Assembly: GCF_014203715.1 (NCBI RefSeq)
Contig: NZ_JACHJP010000005.1
Location: 1-64,000, forward strand
Direction of reading: 5' to 3'
Length of the DNA: 64,000 bases
DNA from: Streptosporangium saharense
GTDB taxonomy: Bacteria; Actinomycetota; Actinomycetes; Streptosporangiales; Streptosporangiaceae
The notes below the pieces were generated by a model that made no database searches, was not told where the DNA came from, and saw only the letters and a program-made list of their open reading frames with translations. A program made the translations under genes and the position numbers. How positions within the stretch are numbered: position 1 is the first letter of the stretch; every line of letters starts with the position of its first letter. Of this stretch, positions 1 to 8,465 are shown piece by piece.

Positions 1-93
1 CACCCGGTTACATTCCGAACCCGGAAGTTAAGCTCTTCAGCGCCGATGGTACTGCACCGGGGACGGTGTGGGAGAGTAGGTCGCCGCCGGACA
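1..93 (+). rRNA. rrf: 5S ribosomal RNA, 3' portion (5' end outside window)
   Basis: The window opens inside a 5S rRNA. The conserved loop B/C segment reads TTCCGAACCCGGAAGTTAAG, followed by the GCCGATGGTACTGC helix and the terminal GAGAGTAGGTCGCCGCCGG. About 25 bases of the 5' end are missing, so the rest of an rRNA operon (16S-23S-5S) presumably lies to the left. The 3' end is set by homology at about 91-93. Confidence 0.93.
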
Positions 94-105
94 ATTGTTC
101 AGGTG

Positions 106-145
106 GGGGGTCACCCGTTACGGGTGGCCCCCTGCTTGTTTTCGT
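106..145 (+). terminator. Rho-independent terminator of the rRNA operon
   Basis: A 12-bp stem (106-117 with 121-132, one G-U pair) closes a three-base loop and is followed by a T-rich stretch, TGCTTGTTTTCG. It lies 13 bases after the mature 5S 3' end, the expected place for an rrn operon terminator. Confidence 0.85.
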
Positions 146-229
146 ATATGCGTGTGTTGGGGGGCTGCGGCCCCCCTTTTTTTGTGCCTGAAAACGTCTG
201 GAGGCAAGGAACCGCTCCCGGCTTGAGGG

Positions 230-1033
230 TCAGGGCTGAGGCGGGAGGGCGTGGAGTTCGCCGGACAGGATGGTCACCGCGCGTCCGGCCAGTTCGACCC
301 GGTCTCCACGGACGGTTGTGCGGATCAGGCCGCCGCGTTCGGACACCTGGGCGCCGACCAATGTGTTCGATCCGAGCCTGTCCGACCAGAGGGGCGCAAG
401 GGCGCAGTGGGCCGAGCCGGTCACCGGGTCCTCGGGGACGCCGGCCCTGGGGGCGAAAAACCGGGAGACGTAGTCCACCCCGGGCTGCGATGCTTCTGCC
501 GTGACGATGATTCCTCTCGCGTCCACGGCCTCCAGCGCGCGGAGGTCGGGTGAGGCGGCCCGTACCGCCTCCTCGGACTCGACTTCGACCAGATAGTCCC
601 AGACGTTCCTACCGACCCATCGGGGCTCGACCCCGAGCGCCTCCAGCAGTCCTTCGGGAGGAGAGACCTCCTTGAGGACCTTGGCGGGGAAGTCCATGCT
701 GATCAGTCCGAAGTCGTCCCTGGTCGTGGACAGGATCCCGCTCCTGGTGGTGAACCTGAGGGCGTCGGGAACGGACCCGGTGGAGTAGAGCACATGCGCC
801 GCGGCCAGCGTCGCGTGACCGCACAGATCGACCTCGACCTTCGGCGTGAACCACCGCAGGGAGTACGGCTCGCCGGGCTCCCCGGCGAGCAGGAAAGCGG
901 TCTCGGAATGCCGCATCTCCGCGGCGAGATCCTGCATCCAACTGTCCGGCGCGGGGTTGTCGAGTATACAGACCCCTGCGGGGTTACCCTTGAAAAACTG
1001 ATCGGTAAACGAATCAACTGTGTAGATATGCAT
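230..1033 (-). CDS. PhzF family isomerase/epimerase
   Basis: A 267-residue protein of the PhzF/diaminopimelate-epimerase fold. The family signatures are present: the catalytic glutamate in RHSETAF (Glu44), the CGHATLAAAHVL motif around residues 71-82, and the second-half DPVTGSAHCALAP motif near residue 205. Length is typical of the whole family. PhzF itself isomerises a phenazine precursor, but most family members have unknown substrates and no phenazine genes are nearby, so only the fold and isomerase class are supported. It is divergent from sepF with about 190 bases between the starts. Confidence 0.85.
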   Translation of the reverse strand: MHIYTVDSFTDQFFKGNPAGVCILDNPAPDSWMQDLAAEMRHSETAFLLAGEPGEPYSLRWFTPKVEVDLCGHATLAAAHVLYSTGSVPDALRFTTRSGILSTTRDDFGLISMDFPAKVLKEVSPPEGLLEALGVEPRWVGRNVWDYLVEVESEEAVRAASPDLRALEAVDARGIIVTAEASQPGVDYVSRFFAPRAGVPEDPVTGSAHCALAPLWSDRLGSNTLVGAQVSERGGLIRTTVRGDRVELAGRAVTILSGELHALPPQP

Positions 1034-1226
1034 GACGCAACACTAGCCGTGTAGGAGATAAGCAGCCCAAAGCGGGTAGAGAGAACACAACGGACCGGTG
1101 CGCTAGCCGTACAAAGTGGGAATATGCGCTGGGCGTGTCGCGCGGCGAACCTTCCTTCGTCGGTTACCGTCCAAGGTTGTAGGGACAGGCCGAGTACGGC
1201 GTGGTCCTGAAGGAAAGGACGAGCCG

Positions 1227-1613
1227 ATGGGGGCAGTGCGTAAGGTGGCGAGCTACCTGGGGCTGGGTGGGGCCGAGGAGTACGACGAGGCCTACGACTA
1301 CGAGGACGAGGTTGAGGGCGAGGACTGGCAGCCCGCCTCCGAGCGCGCGGCCAAGCGTTGGCGAGCCGTTGTCGAGCCCTCCCGCATCGTCATGCTCACC
1401 CCGCGTCAGTACAACGACGCTCCGATCATCGGCAAGCACTTCCGTGAGGGCCAGACCGTCATCATGGATGTCAATTGCATGAGCACCGCTGAGGCCACGA
1501 GAATGGTGGACTTCGCGGCGGGGCTGGCCTACGGCTGCGAGGGCCACATCGAGCGCATCGCGGAGAAGGTCTTCCTCCTGGCCCCCGCCGACGTGGAGAT
1601 CACCACCGCCTGA
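1227..1613 (+). CDS. sepF: SepF-family cell division protein (stand-alone paralogue)
   Basis: A 128-residue SepF protein. An amphipathic N-terminal helix (MGAVRKVASYLGL) that could bind membrane is followed by an acidic linker and the SepF domain from about residue 47 (SRIVMLTPRQYNDAPIIGKHF) to the end, with the conserved G-Y-G-x4-I-x2-I-A-x-KVFLL-P core. SepF tethers FtsZ to the membrane. ATG at 1227 follows AAGGAAAGGAC. It is not beside ftsZ, and it is shorter than the roughly 200-residue dcw-cluster SepF of Streptomyces, so it more resembles the short SepF-like paralogues (SflA/SflB class). That subtype is inference. Confidence 0.85.
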   Translation: MGAVRKVASYLGLGGAEEYDEAYDYEDEVEGEDWQPASERAAKRWRAVVEPSRIVMLTPRQYNDAPIIGKHFREGQTVIMDVNCMSTAEATRMVDFAAGLAYGCEGHIERIAEKVFLLAPADVEITTA

Positions 1614-1635
1614 TCCCGCCTCGAAGTCCGGCGTA

Positions 1636-1685
1636 GGTCTCCGGTAGCTGAGTTGATCGACGAGGAACAACCACTACCGGAGACC
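1636..1685. terminator. Perfect 12-bp inverted repeat between convergent genes (possible bidirectional terminator)
   Basis: GGTCTCCGGTAG (1636-1647) is repeated exactly in inverted form as CTACCGGAGACC (1674-1685), with a 26-base loop. It lies between the stop codons of sepF and the leftward gene ending at 1698. The loop is long for an intrinsic terminator and there is no T-tract, so a protein-binding role is not excluded. Confidence 0.5.
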
Positions 1686-1697
1686 GTGCCACCCTCT

Positions 1698-3086
1698 TCA
1701 TCCGGCTCGGGGACCCCTACGTAGCAGGCGGATGAGTTCTGCCAGGTCTGAGGTGGCTCCCTGGGCTCGCTTGTCGGCCTCGCGGGCGTATTCGTGGAGG
1801 GCCCACACCGCGCCGTCGGCGAGTTCCCGCAGCTCGGATAGCTGCTTGGTGACGTATTCGGCGTCGGCCCGCTCACGGCGGTGGCGTGACCAGAGCTGGT
1901 GTCCCCCTCCCGCGGCCAGCAGCGCCGCGAGCGCGGCGGCGGGCAGCGTGACCGGGGTGACGACTCCGACGACCAGGGTGGTCGCCGCCAGGGCCAGCAG
2001 CGCGTAGGCGAGCCACGGCCTGCCCCGGTTCGGGACACCCTCAACGGTGATGTGCCGTTCCGCGGCGGCCATGGACTCCGGGTCGGGGCCTTCGGGGCGC
2101 AGGGTCACCCGGTGCCCGAGGAGCGGGATGGAGACCGACTCGGGCGGCGCGACCTGGGTGGCCTGCGCCAGGCACTCCGCCGCGGTGCGCACGATCGGCG
2201 CGGCGACGTGCAGGGCGATGGCCGCGAGCGCCGGGTCGGAGGAGGGCCGCAGGTCGTCCAGCAGGTGCTCGACGAGCGGTTTCTCTGCCCTCTCCGGTCC
2301 TCGTACGGCACGCTCCGGCCGCACCAGGTCGCGCAGCACGGTCAGCGTCTCGTCGGCCGACCACAGGGCGCATGCCGTACGGCTGGCGGCTCCTGTCCTG
2401 GTCGTGGTGATCTCGGTGCAGCGGCCGAGCAGGCGGCTCAGCTGGGCGGCGGCCTGCACGGGCTGCGCCAGCTCGGGGAACTCGGCCAGCTCGGGGAAGT
2501 CCACGAGGGAGGGCGGCACGACCATGGACGGTTCGTGCGGGGTCAGCGCGCTCAGCCACCTGGCGGGCTCGGATCGGGAGGGCACGGCGACCGCGTCGAG
2601 CTTGCGGAGCACGAAGATCTTGCCTGCCGGGCCGTACGCTCCCTGGGCCGCGGCGAGCCAGAGCGCCCGCTGGCCGTGGGAGACGGGGCTGTCGAGGGAC
2701 AGGTCGCCGAAGGCGATGCCCATCCAGGAGGCGTGGATGCGGTCGCCCTGCCCGCACAGGGCCAGGGCGAGGCAGAGGAACAGTGCGGTGCGCCGCTCGT
2801 CGAGCTTGGCGGCGCGGCCGAGAGGTTCGAGGGCGTCCTGTCCGCGCAGGAGGAGCAGCAGGGCTTCGACGGCGGGGGAGAGCCAGTAACCGGGGACGTT
2901 CGTCGAGCTCGTGGGGGTGGGGATCGTGGAGCAGGTGGCGTCGGCGGCCAGGTTCGCCAGGAGCGCCTCGGCGTAGCGGTGCAACTCCGTCCTGGCGTGA
3001 GGGTTCGCGGTCAGGTCCGTGCTCAAGGCAGAGAACTCTCCGAAGTTGTGACCGATGACCGCGCCAGCGTAGTGCGATTCGGTCAT
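1698..3086 (-). CDS. Uncharacterised protein with two C-terminal membrane segments
   Basis: About 462 residues, family not recognised. The first 350 residues are mostly helical and leucine/alanine-rich, with no catalytic motif I recognise. A pair of adjacent hydrophobic segments at about residues 358-395 (LAYALLALAATTLVVGVV and LPAAALAALLAAGGG) forms a likely membrane hairpin, followed by a basic and then charged helical tail of about 65 residues. ATG at 3086 is preferred over upstream ATG 3092 or TTG 3113 because none has a clear ribosome binding site. It lies downstream of the argS terminator, so it probably has its own promoter. Confidence 0.7.
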   Translation of the reverse strand: MTESHYAGAVIGHNFGEFSALSTDLTANPHARTELHRYAEALLANLAADATCSTIPTPTSSTNVPGYWLSPAVEALLLLLRGQDALEPLGRAAKLDERRTALFLCLALALCGQGDRIHASWMGIAFGDLSLDSPVSHGQRALWLAAAQGAYGPAGKIFVLRKLDAVAVPSRSEPARWLSALTPHEPSMVVPPSLVDFPELAEFPELAQPVQAAAQLSRLLGRCTEITTTRTGAASRTACALWSADETLTVLRDLVRPERAVRGPERAEKPLVEHLLDDLRPSSDPALAAIALHVAAPIVRTAAECLAQATQVAPPESVSIPLLGHRVTLRPEGPDPESMAAAERHITVEGVPNRGRPWLAYALLALAATTLVVGVVTPVTLPAAALAALLAAGGGHQLWSRHRRERADAEYVTKQLSELRELADGAVWALHEYAREADKRAQGATSDLAELIRLLRRGPRAG

Positions 3087-3117
3087 CCCCATCGGGAGGC
3101 GCGCCGAACCCAACTTT

Positions 3118-3162
3118 GCCGGATGATCACCTCGATTTGCCGAATCAAGGCGATCATCCGGC
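3118..3162 (-). terminator. Terminator of argS
   Basis: A long hairpin starts 8 bases after the argS stop. The outer arms GCCGGATGATC (3118-3128) and GATCATCCGGC (3152-3162) are perfect over 11 bp. The stem continues inward with CCTCGATT/AATCAAGG (one mismatch) to a five-base loop. No clear T-tract follows, as is usual in actinobacteria. Confidence 0.75.
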
Positions 3163-3170
3163 GGAACGGC

Positions 3171-4898
3171 TCACATCCGCTCGGGCACCGGGACGCCGAG
3201 CAGCTCCAGCCCGGTGTCCAGGACGCGCAGGGTGAGGGCGCACAGGGCGAGCCGGGAGGCGCGCACGGCCGGATCGACGTCGTTCTTCAGGACGGGGCAG
3301 TTCTCGAAGAACGTCGTGAAGGCGCTGGCGGTCTCGAAGAGGTAGGAGGCGAGCTTGTGCGGGGCCGAGGTCTCGGCCATCTCCGCGACGACCGCGCCGA
3401 ACCCGAGCAGCCGCAGCGCCAGGGCCCGCTCGGCCGGGTGGGTGATGACGATCGGGCCGGTCGCCTCGGCCGGGTCGACGCCGCCCTTGCGGAAGATGGA
3501 GCGGATACGGGCCTGGGCGTACTGGAGGTAGGGGCCGGTGTTGCCGGTCAGGGCGAGCATGCGGTCGAAGTCGAAGACGTACTCGCTGTCGTGGCTGACC
3601 GACAGGTCGGCGTACTTGACCGCGCCCATGCCGACGGCGTGGGCGATCGCCCTGCGCTCCTCCTCGGGGTAGTCGCTGTCGCGGATGACCTCGGCGGCGC
3701 GGACCTCGGCCTCGTCGAGGAGGTCGAGGAGCTTGACCGAAGCGCCGCTCCGGGTCTTGAACATCTTGCCGTCGCTGCCGAGGACGCTGCCGATCTGGAC
3801 GTGCTCGGCGTGGACGTGGTCGGGCAGCCAGCCGGCCATCTTGGCGGAGGCGAACAGCATCGACATGTGCTGGGCCTGGGTCGCGCCGATGACGTAGAGG
3901 AGCCGGTCGGCCTTGAGGTCCTGGACGCGGTAGCGGATGGTGGCCATGTCGGTGGTGGCGTAGCCGTACCCGCCGTCGCTCTTGCGGATCATGAAGGGGA
4001 GCGGCTGGCCCTCGCGCCCGGTGAAGCCGGGCGGGAAGACGCACAGCGCGCCGTCACTGACGACGGCGATGCCGCGCTCCTGCAGCTCGTCGCAGACCTG
4101 GGCCAGCACGGGGTTGTACATGCTCTCGCCGGCGATGTCGTCGTCGGTCAGCGTGACGCCGAGCTGGGTGTAGACCTTGTTGAAGTAGCGGACTGTGGCG
4201 TTCATGAAGATGTGCCACAGCCGCATCGTCTCCGGCTCCTCGGCCTGGAGCGTGACGACCCGGGTGCGGGCGCGGCGGTTGAACTCGGGGTCGGAGTCGA
4301 ACTTGACCCGGGCGGCCTGGTAGTAGGCGTTGCCCTCACCGGCTTCGAGCTGGGCGACGGCGGCCTCTTCGCCGATGTCGAGCAGGTGCTCGATGAGCAT
4401 GCCGAAGGGGGTGCCCCAGTCACCCAGGTGGTTCTGCCGGATGACCCGGTTGCCGAGGTGCTCGTGGACGCGGGCCAGCGCGTCGCCGACGATCGTCGTG
4501 CGCAGGTGGCCGACGTGCATCTCCTTGGCGGCGTTGGGCGCGGAGTAGTCGATGACCACGATCTGCGGGGAGTCGGCCACGGCGACGCCCGCGCGGGGGT
4601 CGGCGAGCGCCTCGCCGGCCTGGGTGGTGATCCACTCGTCGGAGAGCGTGATGTTCAGGAAGCCGGGGCCGCTGACCTCGACGGTGCCGGGGAAGTCGGC
4701 GAGGTGGTCGGCGATCTCCTGGGCGACCTCCCGCGGGGCTCGTCGCAGCCGCTTGCTCAGACTCATCGCGACGTTCGCCTGGTAGTCGGCGAACTGCGAG
4801 GGACGGATCAGCGGGTCTGCGTCGGTGTACTCAGCGCCGAAGGCGGCACCCAGCGCCTGCTGGACGCGCTCGGTGAGCACGATTTGCGGGTCGGTCAT
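3171..4898 (-). CDS. argS: Arginyl-tRNA synthetase
   Basis: A 575-residue class I aminoacyl-tRNA synthetase that charges tRNA-Arg in the cytoplasm. It has the N-terminal Add-1 domain (about residues 1-95), the ArgS signature DYSAPNAAKEMHVGHLR with HVGH at 128-131 as the HIGH box, the DWGTPFG segment, the degenerate KMSK-like GKMFKTRSG loop, and a C-terminal anticodon-binding DALR-type domain ending in LGVPVPERM. Length is normal. The start overlaps the stop of the upstream P-type ATPase by four bases (ATGA, 4895-4898), so translation is probably coupled. A hairpin follows the stop. Confidence 0.96.
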   Translation of the reverse strand: MTDPQIVLTERVQQALGAAFGAEYTDADPLIRPSQFADYQANVAMSLSKRLRRAPREVAQEIADHLADFPGTVEVSGPGFLNITLSDEWITTQAGEALADPRAGVAVADSPQIVVIDYSAPNAAKEMHVGHLRTTIVGDALARVHEHLGNRVIRQNHLGDWGTPFGMLIEHLLDIGEEAAVAQLEAGEGNAYYQAARVKFDSDPEFNRRARTRVVTLQAEEPETMRLWHIFMNATVRYFNKVYTQLGVTLTDDDIAGESMYNPVLAQVCDELQERGIAVVSDGALCVFPPGFTGREGQPLPFMIRKSDGGYGYATTDMATIRYRVQDLKADRLLYVIGATQAQHMSMLFASAKMAGWLPDHVHAEHVQIGSVLGSDGKMFKTRSGASVKLLDLLDEAEVRAAEVIRDSDYPEEERRAIAHAVGMGAVKYADLSVSHDSEYVFDFDRMLALTGNTGPYLQYAQARIRSIFRKGGVDPAEATGPIVITHPAERALALRLLGFGAVVAEMAETSAPHKLASYLFETASAFTTFFENCPVLKNDVDPAVRASRLALCALTLRVLDTGLELLGVPVPERM

Positions 4899-7246
4899 AC
4901 CTCAAGGGTATCGGTTGGTCTGTCCTGAACCTGCGATTTATCGACCCGTCGCACGACCCTGAAGACGATCGTCAGGGCGAGGGCGGCGACCGCGGAGATG
5001 CCGACCGCGACCAGGTCGTCGGTGGGGTCGCCGAGGGTGAGGGCGAAGAACTCGCGGGTGAACGGCACGGCCAGGGAGAGCGCGAACAGCACGGCCATGG
5101 CCGCGACCAGTGCGACGCGCCACAGGAGGTACGGCCTGGCGATCAGGACCAGCACCCACCAGGTCACCAGGAAGAGGGTGATGACGGCCGCGGTGCGGCA
5201 CTCCTCGGGGGTCGCGGAGCGGGCCTCTGCCAGCCGGTAGGTCAGGTGGACGGCCAGGGCGCAGACCACTCCCCAGGGGATGGCCAGGCGGAGCACGCGG
5301 GGCACGAAGCCGGGTTTGGCGCGTTCGTTGCTCGGCGCGAGGGCGAGGAAGAAGGCGGGGATGCCGATCGTCAGCGCGTTGACCAGCGTGGAGTGGCGGG
5401 GCGTGAACGGGAAGGCGATCCCGATGACCCCGGCGAGCAGCGACAGGACGATCGCGTAGAAGGTCTTGGTGAGGAAGAGGCTGGAGACGCGTTCGATGTT
5501 GGCCAGCACCCGTCTGCCCTCGCCGACGACGGAGGGCAGGCTGGTGAAGTCGTCGTCCATCAGCACGATCTGGGCGACGGCCCTGGTGGCGCCGCTGCCC
5601 GAGCCCATCGCCACGCCGAGGTCGGCGTCCTTGAGGGCCAGGACGTCGTTGACGCCGTCGCCGGTCATCGCGACCGTGTGGCCCCTGGACTGCAGGGCGC
5701 TGACGAAGAGCCGTTTCTGGTGCGGGGTCACCCGGCCGAAGACGGTGGTCGTGTCGAGGATCTCGGCGAGTTTGTCGGGGTCGTCCTCAGGCAGGGTGCG
5801 GGCGTCGACCGCGTTCTGGCCGCCGGGGACGCCGAGGGAGGTGGCGATGGCGGACACGGACTCGGGGTTGTCACCCGAGATGATCTTTATGGCGACGTTC
5901 TGCTTGGCGAAGTAGCGCAGGGTTTCCGCGGCTTCGGGGCGGATGCGCTGTTCGAGGACGACGAGGGCCCGGGGTTCCACGGTGCCGAGGGACTCGTTGA
6001 GGGTCTCGACCCTGCCGAGGGCGAGCACGCGCAGGCCGGTGGCGGCGAGGTCGGCGGCCTGGCCGTACTCGGGGGTGGCGGGGGTGAGCAGGACGTCGGC
6101 GGCGCCGAGGATCCAGGCGCCCTTCTCGCCGAAGTCCGCCCCGCTCCACTTGCGGGCCGAGGAGAAGGGGACGGTCGCGGTCACGGTCCAGCCGGACGGG
6201 GCGGGGTTGGCGACCTTGATGGCCTGGACGGTCGGGTTGGGCGTCTTCTCCAGGTTGGCGAGCGCGGCCAGGGCCTCGGTGGTGAGCGGGTCGTCGCCGA
6301 GCGGCCGCACCTCGGCGAGGTTCATGCCGCCCGCGGTGAGGGTGCCGGTCTTGTCGAGGCAGAGCACGTCGACCCTGGCCAGGATCTCGATCGCGGGAAG
6401 CTCCTGGACCAGGCAGCGGCGGCGGCCGAGCCGTACGACGCCGACGGCGAAGGCGATGCTCGTCATCAGCACCAGCCCCTCGGGGATCATGGTGACGATG
6501 CCCGCGACGGCGCCGGTGACGGCCTGGCTGAAGTCCTCTGCTTTGTTGAGCTGGCTCCAGATGAGCAGCAGGCCGATGGGGACGACCAGCCAGGTGATGT
6601 ACTTGATGAACTTGGTCACGCCCGCGCGCAGCTCGGAGTGGGCGAGGCCGAAGGCGCTGGCCTCCTTGGCGAGTCTGGCGGCGTAGGCGTTGTCGCCGAC
6701 CTCGGTCGCGACGTAGGACCCGGTGCCCGCGACCACGAAGCTGCCGGAGAGCACCCGGTCGCCGGGGGCCTTGTGGACCGGGTCGGCCTCGCCGGTGAGC
6801 AGGGACTCGTCGATCTCCAGGCCGCCGGACTCCATGACCTCACCGTCGACCAGCAGGCGGTCGCCGGGGCAGAGCAGGACCAGGTCGCCGAGCACGACCT
6901 TCCTGGGCGGGATCTCGGCCTCCTCGCCGTCCCGTCTGACCCTGACCGGGGCCTCGTTGACGACGGCGAGCCGGTCGAGGGTGCGCTTGGCGCGCAGCTC
7001 CTGGATGATGCCGATCGCGGAGTTGGCGACGATCACCAGTCCGAAGAGGCCGTCCTGCCACTGCCCGAAGATCATGATCACGACCCAGAGGGCGGCGATC
7101 ACGGCGTTGAACAGGGTGAGGACGTTGGCGCGGACGATCGCCGACAGCGACCTGCTCGACCGCCTGCCGACCTCGTTGACCTGTCCCAGCGCCGTGCGCT
7201 TCTCGACCTCGGCCGTGGTCAGCCCTCGCTCGGCCACCTGCTCCAC
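4895..7246 (-). CDS. Cation-translocating P-type ATPase (CtpE-like)
   Basis: A 783-residue P-type ATPase. Counting from an upstream ATG at 7282, it shows the actuator TGEADP loop (about 163), transmembrane PEGL in M4 (about 267), the phosphorylation motif DKTGTLT (310-316), the hinge TGDGVND, and a bundle of C-terminal membrane helices. There is no heavy-metal CPC motif or metal-binding N-domain. PEGL and overall layout resemble mycobacterial CtpE, reported as a calcium transporter; the ion here is inferred. GTG at 7246 is preferred because a G-rich ribosome binding site (GGGGGGACGACAC) precedes it, while ATG 7282 has none. Its stop overlaps the argS start. Confidence 0.88.
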   Translation of the reverse strand: MEQVAERGLTTAEVEKRTALGQVNEVGRRSSRSLSAIVRANVLTLFNAVIAALWVVIMIFGQWQDGLFGLVIVANSAIGIIQELRAKRTLDRLAVVNEAPVRVRRDGEEAEIPPRKVVLGDLVLLCPGDRLLVDGEVMESGGLEIDESLLTGEADPVHKAPGDRVLSGSFVVAGTGSYVATEVGDNAYAARLAKEASAFGLAHSELRAGVTKFIKYITWLVVPIGLLLIWSQLNKAEDFSQAVTGAVAGIVTMIPEGLVLMTSIAFAVGVVRLGRRRCLVQELPAIEILARVDVLCLDKTGTLTAGGMNLAEVRPLGDDPLTTEALAALANLEKTPNPTVQAIKVANPAPSGWTVTATVPFSSARKWSGADFGEKGAWILGAADVLLTPATPEYGQAADLAATGLRVLALGRVETLNESLGTVEPRALVVLEQRIRPEAAETLRYFAKQNVAIKIISGDNPESVSAIATSLGVPGGQNAVDARTLPEDDPDKLAEILDTTTVFGRVTPHQKRLFVSALQSRGHTVAMTGDGVNDVLALKDADLGVAMGSGSGATRAVAQIVLMDDDFTSLPSVVGEGRRVLANIERVSSLFLTKTFYAIVLSLLAGVIGIAFPFTPRHSTLVNALTIGIPAFFLALAPSNERAKPGFVPRVLRLAIPWGVVCALAVHLTYRLAEARSATPEECRTAAVITLFLVTWWVLVLIARPYLLWRVALVAAMAVLFALSLAVPFTREFFALTLGDPTDDLVAVGISAVAALALTIVFRVVRRVDKSQVQDRPTDTLEV

Positions 7247-7320
7247 GTGTCGTCCCCCCGAGATCGGTGCGAATCCCACCATACGGGGAGCGAGGGCTTC
7301 GGGGCGTCATCCCAGACGGA

Positions 7321-8412
7321 TCACCACAGGCGGTGTGGGCGGTGCGTGGCGGCCAGGCGCTCGCCGACGCGGGCGACCACACCGGTGCGGGCCAGCTCCG
7401 CCGCCAGCACGCACGCCGCGCTCACCCCCGTGGCCTGCGAGGACCCGTGCGCGATGACCACGGTGCCGTTCAGTCCGAGCAGTACGGCGCCGCCGTGCAC
7501 CTCGGGGTCGAGACGGCGCTGCAACCGCCTGATCCGGCCGCGTTGCAGCATGCCGCCGACCCTGGCGACGGGGCTCTCCTGGATCGCCCCGCGCAGCTCG
7601 GCGAAGGCGTAGCGGACGCTGCCCTCCATGGTCTTGAGCGCGACGTTGCCGGTGAAGCCGTCGGTGACGATGACGTTCACGGCCCCGGTGAGCAGGTCGT
7701 GGCCCTCGATGTTGCCGGTGAAGTTCAGGCCGGGGGCCGCGGAGAGCAGTTCGTGGGCCCGTTTGACGAGCTTGTTGCCCTTCTCGGGCTCGCTGCCGAT
7801 GGTCAGCAGGCCGATCCTGGGGTCCTCGATCCGCAGCGTGGTCTCGGCGTAGGCGGCGCCCAGGTGGGCGAACTGCACGAGCATCTCCGGCTTGACCTCG
7901 GCGTTCGCCCCGGCGTCCAGCAGGACGGTCGGGGTGGGCAGGGTCGGCAGGGCCACGGCGATGGCCGGTCTGAGCACCCCCTGCTGGCCCTTGAGCCTGA
8001 GCTTGCCCGTGGCCACGATGCCCGCGGTCGATCCCGCGGAGACCACGGCCGAGGCCTCGCCACGCCGTACGAGATGACAGGCGACGGCGATGCTGGAGCG
8101 GGGGCGGCGCAGACTGGCGAGGGCGCCCTCGTCCATGGCGAGCGCCTCCTCGGCGCGGACGATCGGGATCTCGGTCGTCGCGTCGTGACGGGAGAGCGCC
8201 TCCTGGAGCGGGCGGGGCGCGCCGACGAGGACCACGCCGATCCCGTGCTCCCTGACGGCCTGTACGGCTCCCGCCACGATCTCGTGGGGAGCGTTGTCGC
8301 CGCCCATCGCGTCGAGCGCGACGGGTGAAGTGGCATGTGGGGCGGCCGCTGTGGCGCGGAGAGCCTCGGTTTCGGGCAAGCGGTCACCTCGTGCGGGATG
8401 GTTTGTCCGCAT
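7321..8412 (-). CDS. plsX: Phosphate acyltransferase PlsX
   Basis: Acyl-ACP:phosphate acyltransferase, which makes acyl-phosphate for the first acylation of glycerol-3-phosphate in phospholipid synthesis. The N-terminal VALDAMGGDNAP signature is at about residues 31-42. Further family blocks are SAGSTAG, LDAGANAEVKPEMLVQFA and NIEGHDL followed by VTDGFTGNVALKTMEG. The first 30 residues are not part of the conserved fold; TTG at 8379, preceded by GAGGTGA, is an alternative start. The gene is not next to rpmF or fabH, its usual partners elsewhere, but leads the leftward set plsX-P-type ATPase-argS (74-base gap to the ATPase). Confidence 0.92.
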   Translation of the reverse strand: MRTNHPARGDRLPETEALRATAAAPHATSPVALDAMGGDNAPHEIVAGAVQAVREHGIGVVLVGAPRPLQEALSRHDATTEIPIVRAEEALAMDEGALASLRRPRSSIAVACHLVRRGEASAVVSAGSTAGIVATGKLRLKGQQGVLRPAIAVALPTLPTPTVLLDAGANAEVKPEMLVQFAHLGAAYAETTLRIEDPRIGLLTIGSEPEKGNKLVKRAHELLSAAPGLNFTGNIEGHDLLTGAVNVIVTDGFTGNVALKTMEGSVRYAFAELRGAIQESPVARVGGMLQRGRIRRLQRRLDPEVHGGAVLLGLNGTVVIAHGSSQATGVSAACVLAAELARTGVVARVGERLAATHRPHRLW

Positions 8413-8465
8413 CGTAGGCGTGCCTGGCGGCAGATGACGCAGGCGGGGGGCCGGGGCGTGTTTTC

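Noticed and set aside
230-1033. Phenazine biosynthesis role for the PhzF-like gene
   Set aside because: No other phz genes are present; the family is widespread and mostly of unknown function.
1899-4928. A rightward open frame of about 1000 codons across argS and the upstream gene
   Set aside because: Composition is Gly/Val/Asp/Arg-rich without domains and it is fully antisense to argS.
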